Positions 49,270-58,053 of a DNA stretch of 64,000 nt are shown piece by piece (the stretch's first letter is position 1; the number at the start of each line of letters is the position of its first letter). The stretch is from Pseudarthrobacter raffinosi (GTDB lineage Bacteria; Actinomycetota; Actinomycetes; Actinomycetales; Micrococcaceae): positions 62,001-126,000 of the forward strand of contig NZ_JAMXBH010000010.1 of assembly GCF_023913735.1 (NCBI RefSeq), in the 5' to 3' direction. The notes under the pieces are model-generated. The model was given only the letters and a program-made list of their open reading frames with translations, had not been told where the DNA came from and did no database searches. The translations under genes and the position numbers were made by a program.

Positions 49270-50379
49270 TCAGAGGTGCAGCTCAAACTCCGTGTGCCCG
49301 TGCCGGATCCCGTTGATTTGCAGCTCAAGGGCGTGGATCCCCGGGTGGTGCACCCGGGTGGTCATCTGACGGAAGGCATGACGCTTCGAGAGGGTACGGG
49401 TCTCACCCGCGGCGAGGGTGAGCGCCGCGATCTTGAAGACCTTGGCCGATTGCGTGCCGTTGGCTTTGACGTAATGGACCACGTAGTCAACCGCCAGCCG
49501 GGCATCGCCGTTTCCGGTGTTGGCGATCTCGAAGTCGAAAGCAAGTTCACCCGGCAGGGCCACGTAGTTCCGGTCCAGCCGCGGCCCCGTGACAGCGAGC
49601 GACGCCGGCACGAACCCCTGCAGGGCCAGCGCTCCCGGGTGCGCATTCTTGATCAGGGTCCGCAGGCCGTGCCTGACCACCCATGCGGTGTTGGCGTCCG
49701 GCGCGGACAGCCAGCGCGCCGCCGTCGCCACCACTACCTTTGGTGCGTGCCGCGCCAGGTCGTTGAGGTGGTTGGCTACCGAGCGCCGCAAGTACTCCGA
49801 AGGATCCCGGTACAGGGCGTCCAGAACCGGGAGGGACGCCTCCGGGTGAAGCACGACGGCGGGTACCCGCACCGCCCAGGGGAGGTACGGCCGCGTCCCC
49901 TCGCTGGCCAGCCGCCGGACATGCTCGTCCGGATGCCCGGTCCAGCCCTGGATGATCTCGAGGGAACGCTCCAGGTCCGCGGCCAGCAGCCGGCGAATGG
50001 CGAACTCGCCCGTGAGCCTCGGGGTCAGTTCGGCCAGAAGGGCCAGGCAGTCGTCAAAGTAGGGTGAAGTGCCTGATTCGAGGGCAAGCGTGACGGCCGT
50101 TTCGGATACCGGCCAGAGGATCCAGCCCGTGAAACCGGCGCCGGAAAGGGCGCTCCGGAAGATGCGTGCCGCCGTCGGGTATCCCGGATCCGGAAGCTGC
50201 CGCACATCCGCCAGCAACGCACTGCTCACCGCATCCGTCCGGCTGCGCAGGCTCAACTCGTCCAAGTGTGCGGCGGCAGCAGCCACTTGCGGCCAGCCCG
50301 ATCCCGGAGCGGCCGCAGCCAGGATCCCGGCCAGTGTTTCCACGCCCTGCCGGTTGATCAGCTCATTCATCGCGCCCAT
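49270..50379 (-). CDS. DNA alkylation repair protein (AlkD-like HEAT repeats)
   Basis: 369 aa. Helical HEAT-type repeats fill residues 60-250 (LTGEFAIRRLLAADLERSLE, WTGHPDEHVRRLASEGTRPY, YRDPSEYLRRSVANHLNDLA), matching AlkD/AlkC-type glycosylases that remove alkylated bases without flipping. The last 110 residues form an Ig-like beta domain (LAFDFEIANTGNGDARLAVD), as in AlkC-type members. The start is ATG 50379 or 50370. Its 3' end abuts the palindrome region before the dehydrogenase. Confidence 0.85.
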   Translation of the reverse strand: MGAMNELINRQGVETLAGILAAAAPGSGWPQVAAAAAHLDELSLRSRTDAVSSALLADVRQLPDPGYPTAARIFRSALSGAGFTGWILWPVSETAVTLALESGTSPYFDDCLALLAELTPRLTGEFAIRRLLAADLERSLEIIQGWTGHPDEHVRRLASEGTRPYLPWAVRVPAVVLHPEASLPVLDALYRDPSEYLRRSVANHLNDLARHAPKVVVATAARWLSAPDANTAWVVRHGLRTLIKNAHPGALALQGFVPASLAVTGPRLDRNYVALPGELAFDFEIANTGNGDARLAVDYVVHYVKANGTQSAKVFKIAALTLAAGETRTLSKRHAFRQMTTRVHHPGIHALELQINGIRHGHTEFELHL

Positions 50380-50420
50380 TGAGACAGGCTACCCCCGCGG
50401 GCTGACATGCCCGCCGCAGG

Positions 50421-50460
50421 GCCAACGACGGGCAGAGCAGGCCAACGCCGGGCAGAAGGG
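50421..50460. repeat. Two-copy 20-bp tandem repeat
   Basis: GCCAACGACGGGCAGAGCAG (50421-50440) is followed directly by a copy with four changes (50441-50460). It lies in the divergent gap between the DNA repair and PAP2 genes, just before an AT-rich GATAATC that could be a -10 box. Confidence 0.55.
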
Positions 50461-50508
50461 ATAATCTTCACCTTAGGCACTCCTTAACGGCGCACGGACG
50501 GACACACA

Positions 50509-51288
50509 GTGGCAGAGCAGGCAGGCAAGAACAGTCTTTGGCGGACCTTCCATGACAAGTTCGTGGTGGAGGAACGCTTCATGGAACCGGCCGCGCGGAA
50601 GGCTTTGTACCGGACGGCGGTGGTGCTCATCAGCGTGGGGGCCCTGCTGTTCGTCGCGACGCTGGTGGGCGTCCTGCAGAGCGGTACCGGCCCCTGGGGT
50701 CCCGACGAATCCATCCGCGACTGGCTGCTCTCGCTCCGGTCCGAGACCCTCACTGCCGTGATGATCTTCCTCGCGGTGGTCTTCGGCCCGGTCGCCCTGC
50801 CCATCATCGTGCTGGTGGTGACGGTGGTCTGGGGGTTCGCGGCCAAGCACGCCTGGCGGCCCATTATGCTCGCCGCCGCCATGCTCACCGGCGTCGTGAT
50901 ATCGCAGATCATCCTGGCGATCGTCCAGCGCTCGCGGCCCCCTGTGGAACTGATGCTGTTCGGCGCCGACCACACCTTCTCGTTCCCGTCCGGCCACGTC
51001 CTGGGTGCCTGCGACTTCCTGCTAGTGACCGCCTTCCTGGTCTTCTCGCGACGGGAAAACCCGACGTCGGCCGTCTTCGGCTTCGTTGGTGCGGGCATCG
51101 GCATAGTTCTCGCCGCGGTGAGCCGCCTGTACCTTGGCTACCACTGGCTCAGCGACGCGCTGGCCTCGATGACGCTCTCGCTTCTGATCCTCGGTGCCGT
51201 CATCGCCCTGGATACGTGGCGGACCGCCAGGATCCCCGGCGAACGGATCACGGGCGAACTCTCCAAAGCGGACGCGCCGGGCGACTAG
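50509..51288 (+). CDS. PAP2 superfamily membrane phosphatase
   Basis: 259 aa from GTG 50509. The three phosphatase motifs are present: QRSRPPVEL (K/R-x6-RP type), SFPSGHVLGACD (PSGH) and SRLYLGYHWLSD (SR-x5-H-x3-D). Six TM helices. It should act on a lipid or undecaprenyl diphosphate on the outer face of the membrane. Its stop is 5 nt before the next gene. Confidence 0.9.
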   Translation: MAEQAGKNSLWRTFHDKFVVEERFMEPAARKALYRTAVVLISVGALLFVATLVGVLQSGTGPWGPDESIRDWLLSLRSETLTAVMIFLAVVFGPVALPIIVLVVTVVWGFAAKHAWRPIMLAAAMLTGVVISQIILAIVQRSRPPVELMLFGADHTFSFPSGHVLGACDFLLVTAFLVFSRRENPTSAVFGFVGAGIGIVLAAVSRLYLGYHWLSDALASMTLSLLILGAVIALDTWRTARIPGERITGELSKADAPGD

Positions 51289-51293
51289 CCGCG

Positions 51294-51602
51294 ATGGCAG
51301 CCGAGGACGACGTGCGGAGGATGTGCCTGGCGCTGCCCGGTGTCACCGAACGCAGCAGCTGGGACCGGCCCGCCTGGTTCGCGAAGACGCTGATGGCACG
51401 CATGTGGGAGGACGGCGTGCTGACGGTGAAGACCACCGAGCGGGAGGCGCTGGCCGGCATGGAGCCTGCTACATATTTCTGGACCCCGCACCATGAGCGG
51501 TCGCCGCAGCTGGTGCTGGTCCGGCTGGACCAAATCGGCGCCGAGGAACTCGGAGAACTGCTCGAGGAGTCCTACCGGCTGGCGGGCGGCCGCGGATCCT
51601 GA
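51294..51602 (+). CDS. MmcQ/YjbR family DNA-binding-like protein
   Basis: 102 aa from ATG 51294. Sequence CLALPGVTERSSWDRPAWFA, then MWEDGVLTVKTTEREALAGM and RSPQLVLVRLDQIGAEELGE is typical of the CyaY-like-fold MmcQ/YjbR proteins. Function is uncertain; some bind DNA. It follows the PAP2 gene closely. A frame beginning at 51216 overlaps that gene and is rejected. Confidence 0.85.
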   Translation: MAAEDDVRRMCLALPGVTERSSWDRPAWFAKTLMARMWEDGVLTVKTTEREALAGMEPATYFWTPHHERSPQLVLVRLDQIGAEELGELLEESYRLAGGRGS

Positions 51603-51623
51603 CTGGCCAGGGGACCCTGGCCG

Positions 51624-51950
51624 CTACGTGTCCGGGCGTGACCTGGCCCGTCTGAGGGCGCGGCGCAGTTCGGCATTCGCTGCCTCGAGCTCCAGGACTT
51701 TGGCTATGCCGGCAAGATTGAGCCCCTGGTCCAGGAGTTCCCCGATGTGCAGGAGCAGGCCGATGTCGGCGTTGCTGTATTGACGCGTGCCGCCGGCCGT
51801 ACGCTCCGGGAGGATCAGCCCTTTCGTCTCGTAGAGCCTGATGTTCTGCTGCCCGGTCCCTGCCAGCTTTGCTGCTACAGAGATGGCATACAGTGCCTGA
51901 CCGGCCCGAGGACCCGGTTTCTGTTCTGGCGTTCTACTGACCGCGTCCAC
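51624..51950 (-). CDS. hspR: MerR-type heat shock regulator (HspR-like)
   Basis: 108 aa from GTG 51950. MerR HTH: LYAISVAAKLAGTGQQNIRL-YETKGL, with RTAGGTRQYSNADIGLLLHI, then a short coiled coil (GIAKVLELEAANAELRRALR) and no effector domain, as in HspR. It is divergent from hsp20 across a 130-bp promoter region, the usual target. HspR is expected to repress the small heat-shock gene until denatured proteins accumulate. Confidence 0.85.
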   Translation of the reverse strand: MDAVSRTPEQKPGPRAGQALYAISVAAKLAGTGQQNIRLYETKGLILPERTAGGTRQYSNADIGLLLHIGELLDQGLNLAGIAKVLELEAANAELRRALRRARSRPDT

Positions 51951-51968
51951 CCCAAAATACCTTCCCCG

Positions 51969-52002
51969 TGATGTTGCATCAGTCTCGCACGAGTGCTATA
52001 AA
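51969..52002 (+). promoter_or_regulatory. hsp20 promoter with overlapping operator palindrome
   Basis: TTGCAT (51974-51979) and TATAAA (51997-52002) are separated by 17 bp, a good vegetative promoter with start near 52009. The palindrome TGATG-TTG-CATCA (51969-51981) covers the -35 box and CTCGCACGAG lies in the spacer. Neither is the classic HspR HAIR sequence, but the position fits repression. Confidence 0.65.
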
Positions 52003-52082
52003 AAATCTATATCCACCAATACAGATAACCGATGGTGGGTAGATGAACTGGATTCAACTTCTAGGAACTGAAGGAGTGGGAA

Positions 52083-52511
52083 ATGATGTTGATGCGTACG
52101 GACCCGTTCCGTGAGCTGGACCGGCTCGCCCAGCAGGTCTTCGGAACCGCCGCCCGGCCGGCGGCAATGCCCATGGACGCCTGGCAGGAAGACGGCGAGT
52201 TCGTGGTGGCGTTCGACCTCCCGGGCGTCAAGGTGGATTCCGTGGACCTGAACGTGGAGCGCAACGTACTGACCGTCCGCGCGGAGCGCCAGGACCCCAC
52301 CCAGCCCAATGTTGAGCTGGTGGCCTCAGAGCGACCGCGCGGTGTCTTCAGTCGTCAGCTCATCCTGGGCGACACGCTCAATGCGGACACCATCAAGGCC
52401 AGCTACGACCAGGGCGTGCTGACCCTGCGGATCCCGGTGTTGGAGCAGGCCAAGCCGCGCAGGATCGAGATCGAAACCAAACAGGGTTCCCTGCACGAGA
52501 TCGGTAAGTAG
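52083..52511 (+). CDS. Hsp20/alpha-crystallin small heat shock protein
   Basis: 142 aa. A short N-terminus ([20 protein letters not shown]) precedes the alpha-crystallin domain (residues about 35-130: [54 protein letters not shown] with the G-V-L motif). An I-x-I/V-like end (RIEIETK) follows. ATP-independent holdase that keeps unfolded proteins soluble. AAGGAG precedes the ATG. A J-domain gene follows at 74 nt. Confidence 0.93.
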   Translation: MMLMRTDPFRELDRLAQQVFGTAARPAAMPMDAWQEDGEFVVAFDLPGVKVDSVDLNVERNVLTVRAERQDPTQPNVELVASERPRGVFSRQLILGDTLNADTIKASYDQGVLTLRIPVLEQAKPRRIEIETKQGSLHEIGK

Positions 52512-52585
52512 GTCCGGACCCAGGGGCGCCGGCTACGTCCGGCGCCCCTGGGCCTTCCCGGTCAGAATTCCCGACAAGGACCGCC

Positions 52586-52939
52586 ATGACCAGCCAGCCG
52601 GACTACTACGATGAGCTGCGCGTGAAGCCTGCTGCCAGCCAGCAGGAGATCTCCCGTGCCTACCGGGTGCTGATGCGCACCCATCATCCGGATCTCGACG
52701 GCGGCGCAACGGTTGACCGCGACGTGCAGGATGGAGAGCTGCTGCGGATCATGCAGGCGTTCGCTGTCCTCCGTGACGCGGCGCGGCGCGCAACCTACGA
52801 CAGGAGCCGCAACGGACCAAGCGCGCCGGGTGGCACCCCGACAGTCATCCCCGTCCGGAAGGTCAGCAACCGGTACGTCCCGGCCGGCAACACCATCAGG
52901 ATCACCACGGTGCGCTGGGAAAGCGGACCGTGGAAGTAA
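52586..52939 (+). CDS. J-domain (DnaJ-like) co-chaperone
   Basis: 117 aa. Complete J-domain in residues 5-72: DYYDELRVKPAASQQEISRA, the HPD tripeptide in RTHHPDLDGG, and AFAVLRDAARRATYDR. The remaining 45 residues are Pro/Gly-rich then beta (VIPVRKVSNRYVPAGNTIRI) with no zinc-finger or substrate domain. It would stimulate DnaK ATPase. Placed after hsp20, it is likely part of the HspR-controlled stress set. Confidence 0.9.
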   Translation: MTSQPDYYDELRVKPAASQQEISRAYRVLMRTHHPDLDGGATVDRDVQDGELLRIMQAFAVLRDAARRATYDRSRNGPSAPGGTPTVIPVRKVSNRYVPAGNTIRITTVRWESGPWK

Positions 52940-52983
52940 ACCCGTAAGACGACAGCCATCACCGCGAGGAGGCGGACAAAACA

Positions 52984-53361
52984 ATGAGCGACTGGCGCCG
53001 CTACGACTCCCACCTGATTCCTGCCTTCCACGAACGCTTCGAACAGCGCTGGGGCGAGGGTACTGCACCGTTCCTGGACCCCGAAGCCCACGAAGAGCCG
53101 CTTCCCCGCGCACAGTGGATCAATCCTGCCACTGGCGCGGCCTTGGCAGTGGTCCCCGTATGGACCGCCGAAGACGAGCAGCAGCGGTCCTTCGGGGTGT
53201 TCTATCTTCCGCCCGCCGGCGACGTCTGGGTGCTGCGGCCCGGTTACACCGGTTATCTCGAGCCGGCAGACGGCGACGCGGAGCAACTCGTCACACTCCG
53301 GAACGATGCCTTCCGGAAGGCCGTGGCGCACGCCAAGGAGTTCCTCTTCGGCTCACAATGA
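52984..53361 (+). CDS. Hypothetical protein in stress cluster
   Basis: 125 aa soluble protein, acidic, aromatic-rich (MSDWRRYDSHLIPAFHERFE, FGVFYLPPAGDVWVLRPGYT). It has a good ribosome-binding site (GAGGAGG) at 52965. I recognise no family. It is 44 nt after the J-domain gene on the same strand and so probably co-transcribed with hsp20. Its end overlaps the convergent AAA ATPase gene by 9 nt. Confidence 0.65.
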   Translation: MSDWRRYDSHLIPAFHERFEQRWGEGTAPFLDPEAHEEPLPRAQWINPATGAALAVVPVWTAEDEQQRSFGVFYLPPAGDVWVLRPGYTGYLEPADGDAEQLVTLRNDAFRKAVAHAKEFLFGSQ

Positions 53362-54415
53362 GCCGGCCGCGTCCGTGCCGCTGCCCAGCAGGCTGCGGGT
53401 GAGGGTTTCGGCGTCGGCCATCAGGTCGTCCACGGCGGCCGCCAGGTGCGAATCGGACACCGGGGTGTTATCCAGCGCCGCAGCCACCACCGCCCGCCGG
53501 ACCGGTTCCCGCGCGAAGGAGGCGGTGGTTCCCGCCGTCCGTTCCGCGGCGGCATCCAGTGCCGCCGGGCTGAACGCCACCAGGCGGCCGTAGAGTTCCA
53601 GCAGCCGGACTCGCTCGGCATGGGCCGGCAGCGGGATCTCCACCGCGAGGTCCACCCGGCCCGGGCGCTGCGCCAGCGCCCGCTCCAGCATGTCGGGCCG
53701 GTTGGTGGTGAGGACAAACGCGACGTCGGCGTCGTTGTCCAGGCCGTCCAGCACCTCAAAAAGCAGCGGCTGCGGCCCGTGCCCGAAACTCCGGTCCTCG
53801 GCAATAAGATCGCAATCCTCCAGCACGACGATCGAGGGCTGCAGCGCCCGGGCCATGCGGGCCGCCTCGGAGATCCTGGCGAGCGATCCGCCCGAGAGGA
53901 GGATCGCCGTCGAGCCTTCACTCTGGCTCAGCAGGTGGCGCACGGTGTGCGTCTTGCCGGTCCCCGGGCGGCCGCACAGCAGGATGCCCCGTTTGAGATG
54001 CTGGCCGTGCTGTTTGAGGGACGCCCGGTGCGTGGCGATGCCCACGGTGTGGTCCGCGACCTTCTGCAGCAGGCCGTCGGGCATGATGACGTCCGACGCC
54101 GGGAGGCTGGGACGGTGGTGGAACGTCACCCCCGCGGTGCTCGGCCAGGAATCCGTTGGCTGTTTCAGGCCCCACGGCAAGGTTCACCACGGAGAGGCCT
54201 TCAGCCGACTCACCCAGGTGCTCCGTCAGCGCCTCAAGCAGCCGCTTGCCCGCCTGCTGCCGGTGGTTTCCGGCCTGCGTCAGCTGGACCAGCTCGGAAA
54301 AATCGTCGATGAACTTCCCCAGTTTTTCATCATGCTCAGATCTAGCAGCGACGCTCGTCAGCAGCCCTGCCGTGTGCCATTCTGGGACGTACCCGTTCCA
54401 CGCTTTCTCGGTCAT
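53353..54415 (-). pseudogene. AAA family ATPase (Cdc48/SpoVK-like), frameshifted in a homopolymer
   Basis: The first frame, from ATG 54415 (MTEKAWNGYVPEWHTAGLLT), runs through GLSVVNLAVGPETANGFLAE-HRG and then loses coding sense. The second frame picks up at GVTFHHRPSLPASDVIMPDG and carries the AAA core: Walker A in CGRPGTGKTHTVRH, Walker B in SIVVLEDCDLIAEDR, sensor 1 in FVLTTNRPDMLE and the arginine region RPGRVDLAVEIPLP. A five-C tract at 54129-54133 (four expected) accounts for the shift. Intact length would be about 353 aa. Real mutation, error or slippage cannot be told apart. Confidence 0.83.
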
Positions 54416-54429
54416 GAAGGACTGAATCC

Positions 54430-55995
54430 ATGCACATTTCCGCCAAGGACCTGGCCGCCCTCATCCCTGCGGACTTCACGCTGGGCGTGGCCACGGCGGC
54501 CTTCCAGATCGAGGGCGCCCTTACTGAAGACGGCAGGGGCACGGCGGGCTGGGACGTGTTTTCGGCCAAGGAAGGTGCCATCGTGGACGGGCACAGCCCG
54601 GCCGTAGCCTGCGACCACTACCACCGCATGCCCGGCGATGTTGCCCTTATGAAGCAGCTGGGTGTCGACTCGTACCGGTTCTCACTGTCCTGGCCCCGGA
54701 TCCAGCCCAACGGCAGCGGCCCGGTGAACCCTGCCGGGCTGGCGTTCTATGACCGGCTTCTGGACGAACTCCTGGCCAACGGGATTTCGCCCATGGTCAC
54801 CCTCTATCACTGGGACACTCCGCTGGCACTGGACGACGCCGGCGGCTGGATGAATCGCGATACCGCCTACCGCCTGGGGGAGTTCGCCGCGATTGCCGCT
54901 GCTGCGTACGGCGACCGCGTTGCCCGCTGGGTCACCATCAACGAGCCCGCCACGGTCAGCACCAACGGCTACACCATGGGCCTGCACTCACCGGGCGAAG
55001 CACTTATGGTCAACGCGTTGCCTACCGTGCACCACCAGCTTCTGGGCCACGGGCTCGCGATGCAGGCATTGCGGGCGGCGGGGGTCCCAGGCGAGATCGG
55101 GATGACCAACGTGTACTCGCCCATGGTCCCGAACTCCATCAACCCCCTGGACTGGATGAGTGCGGGCCTGATGGACATCGCCCAGAACCGGATGTACGCG
55201 GACCCCGTCCTCACTGGCCAATATCCGGATATCATCCGCGCCGCGAAGTTCTTCGGCTCATTCGACCATCCGGACGAGGACATGGAGATCATCTCCCAGC
55301 CGCTGGATTTCTACGGCCTGAACTACTACATGCCCACGAAGGTGGCTTTCGGTCCTGGTGAAGGGGCTGTGCCGGCGAGCATGGCGGAGGCCATGGGCAG
55401 TGACTTGAGTGCGGCAGGCAACGGCTCCACGCCGTTCCACGTCGAGGCCTGGCCCGAAGCGGACATCACCTCCTACGGCTGGCCGGTGAAGCCCGAGTAC
55501 ATGGGGGTGGCGTTGAAAGAGATGGCAGAGCGGTACCCGCATCTGCCGCCGGTGATCATCACCGAGGGCGGGGCGAGTTTCGAGGACATCATCGTCCGTG
55601 ACAAGTCCACCAACACCACCTTCATCCCGGACGAGCGGCGGCTGAAATACCTGTCGGACCACATCGAGTCAGCGCTGAAGGCCACGGCCCCGGGCGGTGA
55701 CGCAGAGGGCATCGACCTGCGGGGCTACTACGTGTGGTCGCTCCTGGACAATTTCGAATGGTCGGCAGGCTACAACCAGCCGTTCGGCCTGCTGCATGTT
55801 GATTTCGAGACCCTGGAGCGCACGCCGAAGGCGTCCTACTTCTGGCTTCAGGAGCTCATCGAGGAGCGGAACATTGCCGCGACGGCGGGTGCCGCCGTCG
55901 CGCAGGCCGCCAGTGAGGAACCGGACACTGCCGCTGATCCCGAAACGGCGGTATCTCCCGACGACGGCGTGACCACCTCAGGTGCCACCGCCTAG
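54430..55995 (+). CDS. GH1 family beta-glucosidase-type glycoside hydrolase
   Basis: 521 aa. Catalytic acid/base in WVTINEPATVS and nucleophile in VIITEGGASFED (usual ITENG has become ITEGG); substrate-site residues include LYHWDTPLALDDAGGWMN and VWSLLDNFEWSAGY. No signal peptide, so it cleaves imported oligosaccharides in the cytoplasm. The last 50 residues are an Ala/Pro/Glu/Thr-rich tail beyond the barrel. Start is only 14 nt from the divergent AAA ATPase start, so its promoter must lie inside that gene or within the overlap. Confidence 0.93.
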   Translation: MHISAKDLAALIPADFTLGVATAAFQIEGALTEDGRGTAGWDVFSAKEGAIVDGHSPAVACDHYHRMPGDVALMKQLGVDSYRFSLSWPRIQPNGSGPVNPAGLAFYDRLLDELLANGISPMVTLYHWDTPLALDDAGGWMNRDTAYRLGEFAAIAAAAYGDRVARWVTINEPATVSTNGYTMGLHSPGEALMVNALPTVHHQLLGHGLAMQALRAAGVPGEIGMTNVYSPMVPNSINPLDWMSAGLMDIAQNRMYADPVLTGQYPDIIRAAKFFGSFDHPDEDMEIISQPLDFYGLNYYMPTKVAFGPGEGAVPASMAEAMGSDLSAAGNGSTPFHVEAWPEADITSYGWPVKPEYMGVALKEMAERYPHLPPVIITEGGASFEDIIVRDKSTNTTFIPDERRLKYLSDHIESALKATAPGGDAEGIDLRGYYVWSLLDNFEWSAGYNQPFGLLHVDFETLERTPKASYFWLQELIEERNIAATAGAAVAQAASEEPDTAADPETAVSPDDGVTTSGATA

Positions 55996-56007
55996 TGTCC
56001 TGGGAAC

Positions 56008-56859
56008 CTAGCCGGCGTGGTGCGCGTCCTCCGGGTCCTCGGGTGAGTCATCGCGACGTTCCTTCACCAGCTTGCTGGCACTCACCAGCCGTAGCGCGGT
56101 CACCAGCAGGACCCCGCCAAGCACATTAAAGACCACTACATAGGAAAACCAGCCGAGCCATTGAAGGTAGTTGATGTCAGCACCCGTGTGGATGGCACCG
56201 AAGATCAGCAGCGAGTCCAGGATCGAGTGGAAGAGCTGCAGCCCGTAGAGCAGGAAAGCGCCAACGACGGCGGCCGCGATCTTGCCGGTGACGCTGTCCG
56301 TCCCGTGCTGCATGCGGGTCATCAACGTGATGGTGCTCCCCGCCAACACGGCAAGACACACGGTTTTCCAGTTAAACCCGGCGTCGAGATAGTGGGTGGC
56401 TTCCTTCGTGATGGTCTCGCTCCACTGCGGGAACGCTGTCATGATCAATGCCATGAACAGCCAACCGCCCACCAGGTTAGCGATGAGTGTGCCGCCCCAG
56501 AGCTTCCCGAGCTGCGCGTAGCTTGCCTCCCGTGCGACGACCGCGGCAATGGGCACCAGGAAGCCTTCCGTGAACAGCTCGCTCTTGGCCAGCAGGAGGG
56601 CGATGAGGCCTGCACTGAACGCCAATCCCGCGAGAAGGTGGTTCTCGGTCTCATATAGAACGCCGAGGTACGCCATAATGCCAACGCCTATTTCAAACCC
56701 GCCGAACAAGCCGGTGATGAGCACGTCCCGAAAGGAGCGGTTCAGCCGCTGCGCGCCTTCCTCAACCGTGCGGTCGAAGGATTCCTCCACCTCCTCCTCA
56801 ACCGGGCCTGGATTGTCGCCAAGTTCCCGCCGCCGCGCATCGCCGTCGGTGTCGCTCAT
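56008..56859 (-). CDS. Formate/nitrite transporter (FNT) family channel
   Basis: 283 aa. After an acidic cytoplasmic N-terminus (VEEEVEESFDRTVEEGAQRL) come six TM segments with FNT-like blocks: SFRDVLITGLFGGFEIGVGI, LAFSAGLIALLLAKSELFTE, GGTLIANLVGGWLFMALIMT, and the last IFGAIHTGADINYLQWLGWF. The ion is not certain (formate, nitrite, hydrosulphide or lactate). Convergent with the GH1 gene, 12 nt between stops. Confidence 0.88.
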   Translation of the reverse strand: MSDTDGDARRRELGDNPGPVEEEVEESFDRTVEEGAQRLNRSFRDVLITGLFGGFEIGVGIMAYLGVLYETENHLLAGLAFSAGLIALLLAKSELFTEGFLVPIAAVVAREASYAQLGKLWGGTLIANLVGGWLFMALIMTAFPQWSETITKEATHYLDAGFNWKTVCLAVLAGSTITLMTRMQHGTDSVTGKIAAAVVGAFLLYGLQLFHSILDSLLIFGAIHTGADINYLQWLGWFSYVVVFNVLGGVLLVTALRLVSASKLVKERRDDSPEDPEDAHHAG

Positions 56860-56898
56860 GCGTGTCGCCTATCCGCCTGAAAGTGTGTGGTGATTGAT

Positions 56899-57981
56899 CT
56901 AGAGGAGGTCCAGGAGCTTAAGCTGTTTGGCCATCCCCGCGCCGTCCGGCGAATAGATCCAGGGCACCACCGACGTGGTGTGGTCGCCGTCCTCGGAGTG
57001 CCCGCCGGCGAAGACGGACTCGCTGACGGAGAGCTGCCGGATGGCGATGGCGGCCACCTTGTCGGCGTTTTCCTGGGCGAAGCCTGAGTAGATCTGTTCG
57101 TCGTGCTGGCCGTTGTCGCCGATCAGGAGCCACCGCATGTCCGGGAATTCCTTGGCGAGGCGCTCCAGGTTGCGGTGCTTGTGCTCCTGCCCGCTGCGGA
57201 ACCAGCGGTCCTGGGTCAGGCCCCAGTCCGTGAGCAGGAGGGCGCCGGATGGATACATGTTCCGGCCCAGGAACCGCGCCAGGGTGGGGGCAGCATTCCA
57301 CGGACCCGTGGACAGGTAGATGACGGGCGCGTCCGGGTGTTCAATGGTGAGCCTTTCCAGCAGGACCGCCATCCCCGGCGTCGCCATCCGGGCCCGTTCG
57401 CTGAGGACAAACGTGTTCCACAGGGCCAGGAACGGCCTGGGCAGGGCGGTGACCATCACGGTGTCGTCGATGTCGGACACGATGCCGAACTTCGCATCGG
57501 CATCGATCACCTGGATCAGCGTCTCCACGGGTTCGGTCCCGTCAGCCCGCAGGATGGCCGTGTGCCAGCCCGGCGGGAGCTGCACGTCCACCACGGTGTC
57601 GATCAGGCCGCCACGGTCCGCCCGGACTCGGGTGGTGACGCCGCCAATGGTAATTTCCACCTCGATGAACTGCAGGGGGACGCTGGTGAAGGCCCGCCAG
57701 CCGCGGACGTTTTGTGTGCCGTTGCGGGCAGCCTGCTCGGCCCGGCTGCCCGGGGCCGGATTCTTGGTTAACAGGACGCGGCCGAGCACGCGTACCCAGT
57801 CGGTCGAACCGTAGCCCTGGTACGCGATGGTCTGCGGTGCGAAATTCCAGCCCTTGGCGAGCTGGATGCGGACGGCGTTGACGACGGCGGAGATCCGGTG
57901 CGCCAGGCGTAAAAGCTGGGTGCCGGACAGCGGTGCGGGGTGCGGAGTGTTCTGCGGTGAATTCTGAGGAGCCCTGTCCAT
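56899..57981 (-). CDS. App1/DUF2183 family phosphatidate phosphatase-like protein
   Basis: 360 aa. The HAD-type DxDxT motif is in FGIVSDIDDTVMVTALPRPF, followed by PDAPVIYLSTGPWNAAPTLA and WLLIGDNGQHDEQIYSGFAQ. The N-terminal half is a beta domain (VPLQFIEVEITIGGVTTRVR). App1-type proteins dephosphorylate phosphatidate or related lipids; in bacteria the role is not settled. No TM segment. Stop is 39 nt from the FNT start. Confidence 0.88.
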   Translation of the reverse strand: MDRAPQNSPQNTPHPAPLSGTQLLRLAHRISAVVNAVRIQLAKGWNFAPQTIAYQGYGSTDWVRVLGRVLLTKNPAPGSRAEQAARNGTQNVRGWRAFTSVPLQFIEVEITIGGVTTRVRADRGGLIDTVVDVQLPPGWHTAILRADGTEPVETLIQVIDADAKFGIVSDIDDTVMVTALPRPFLALWNTFVLSERARMATPGMAVLLERLTIEHPDAPVIYLSTGPWNAAPTLARFLGRNMYPSGALLLTDWGLTQDRWFRSGQEHKHRNLERLAKEFPDMRWLLIGDNGQHDEQIYSGFAQENADKVAAIAIRQLSVSESVFAGGHSEDGDHTTSVVPWIYSPDGAGMAKQLKLLDLL

Positions 57982-58053
57982 GTCTCCACTCTGCCACAGC
58001 GCAACCGCGCGCCGGGCACCCTGGCGGTCCCGCCGCCGTGCGTGACGTCAGCC

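Noticed and set aside
51951..52082. HAIR-type HspR operator
   Set aside because: No CTTGAGT-N7-ACTCAAG pair was found; only shorter palindromes are present, so I list those as the operator candidates instead.
53353..54415. Programmed +1 frameshift in the AAA ATPase
   Set aside because: The G5 tract could slip, but there is no downstream pseudoknot or Shine-Dalgarno-like stimulator that I can see; a simple indel is more economical.
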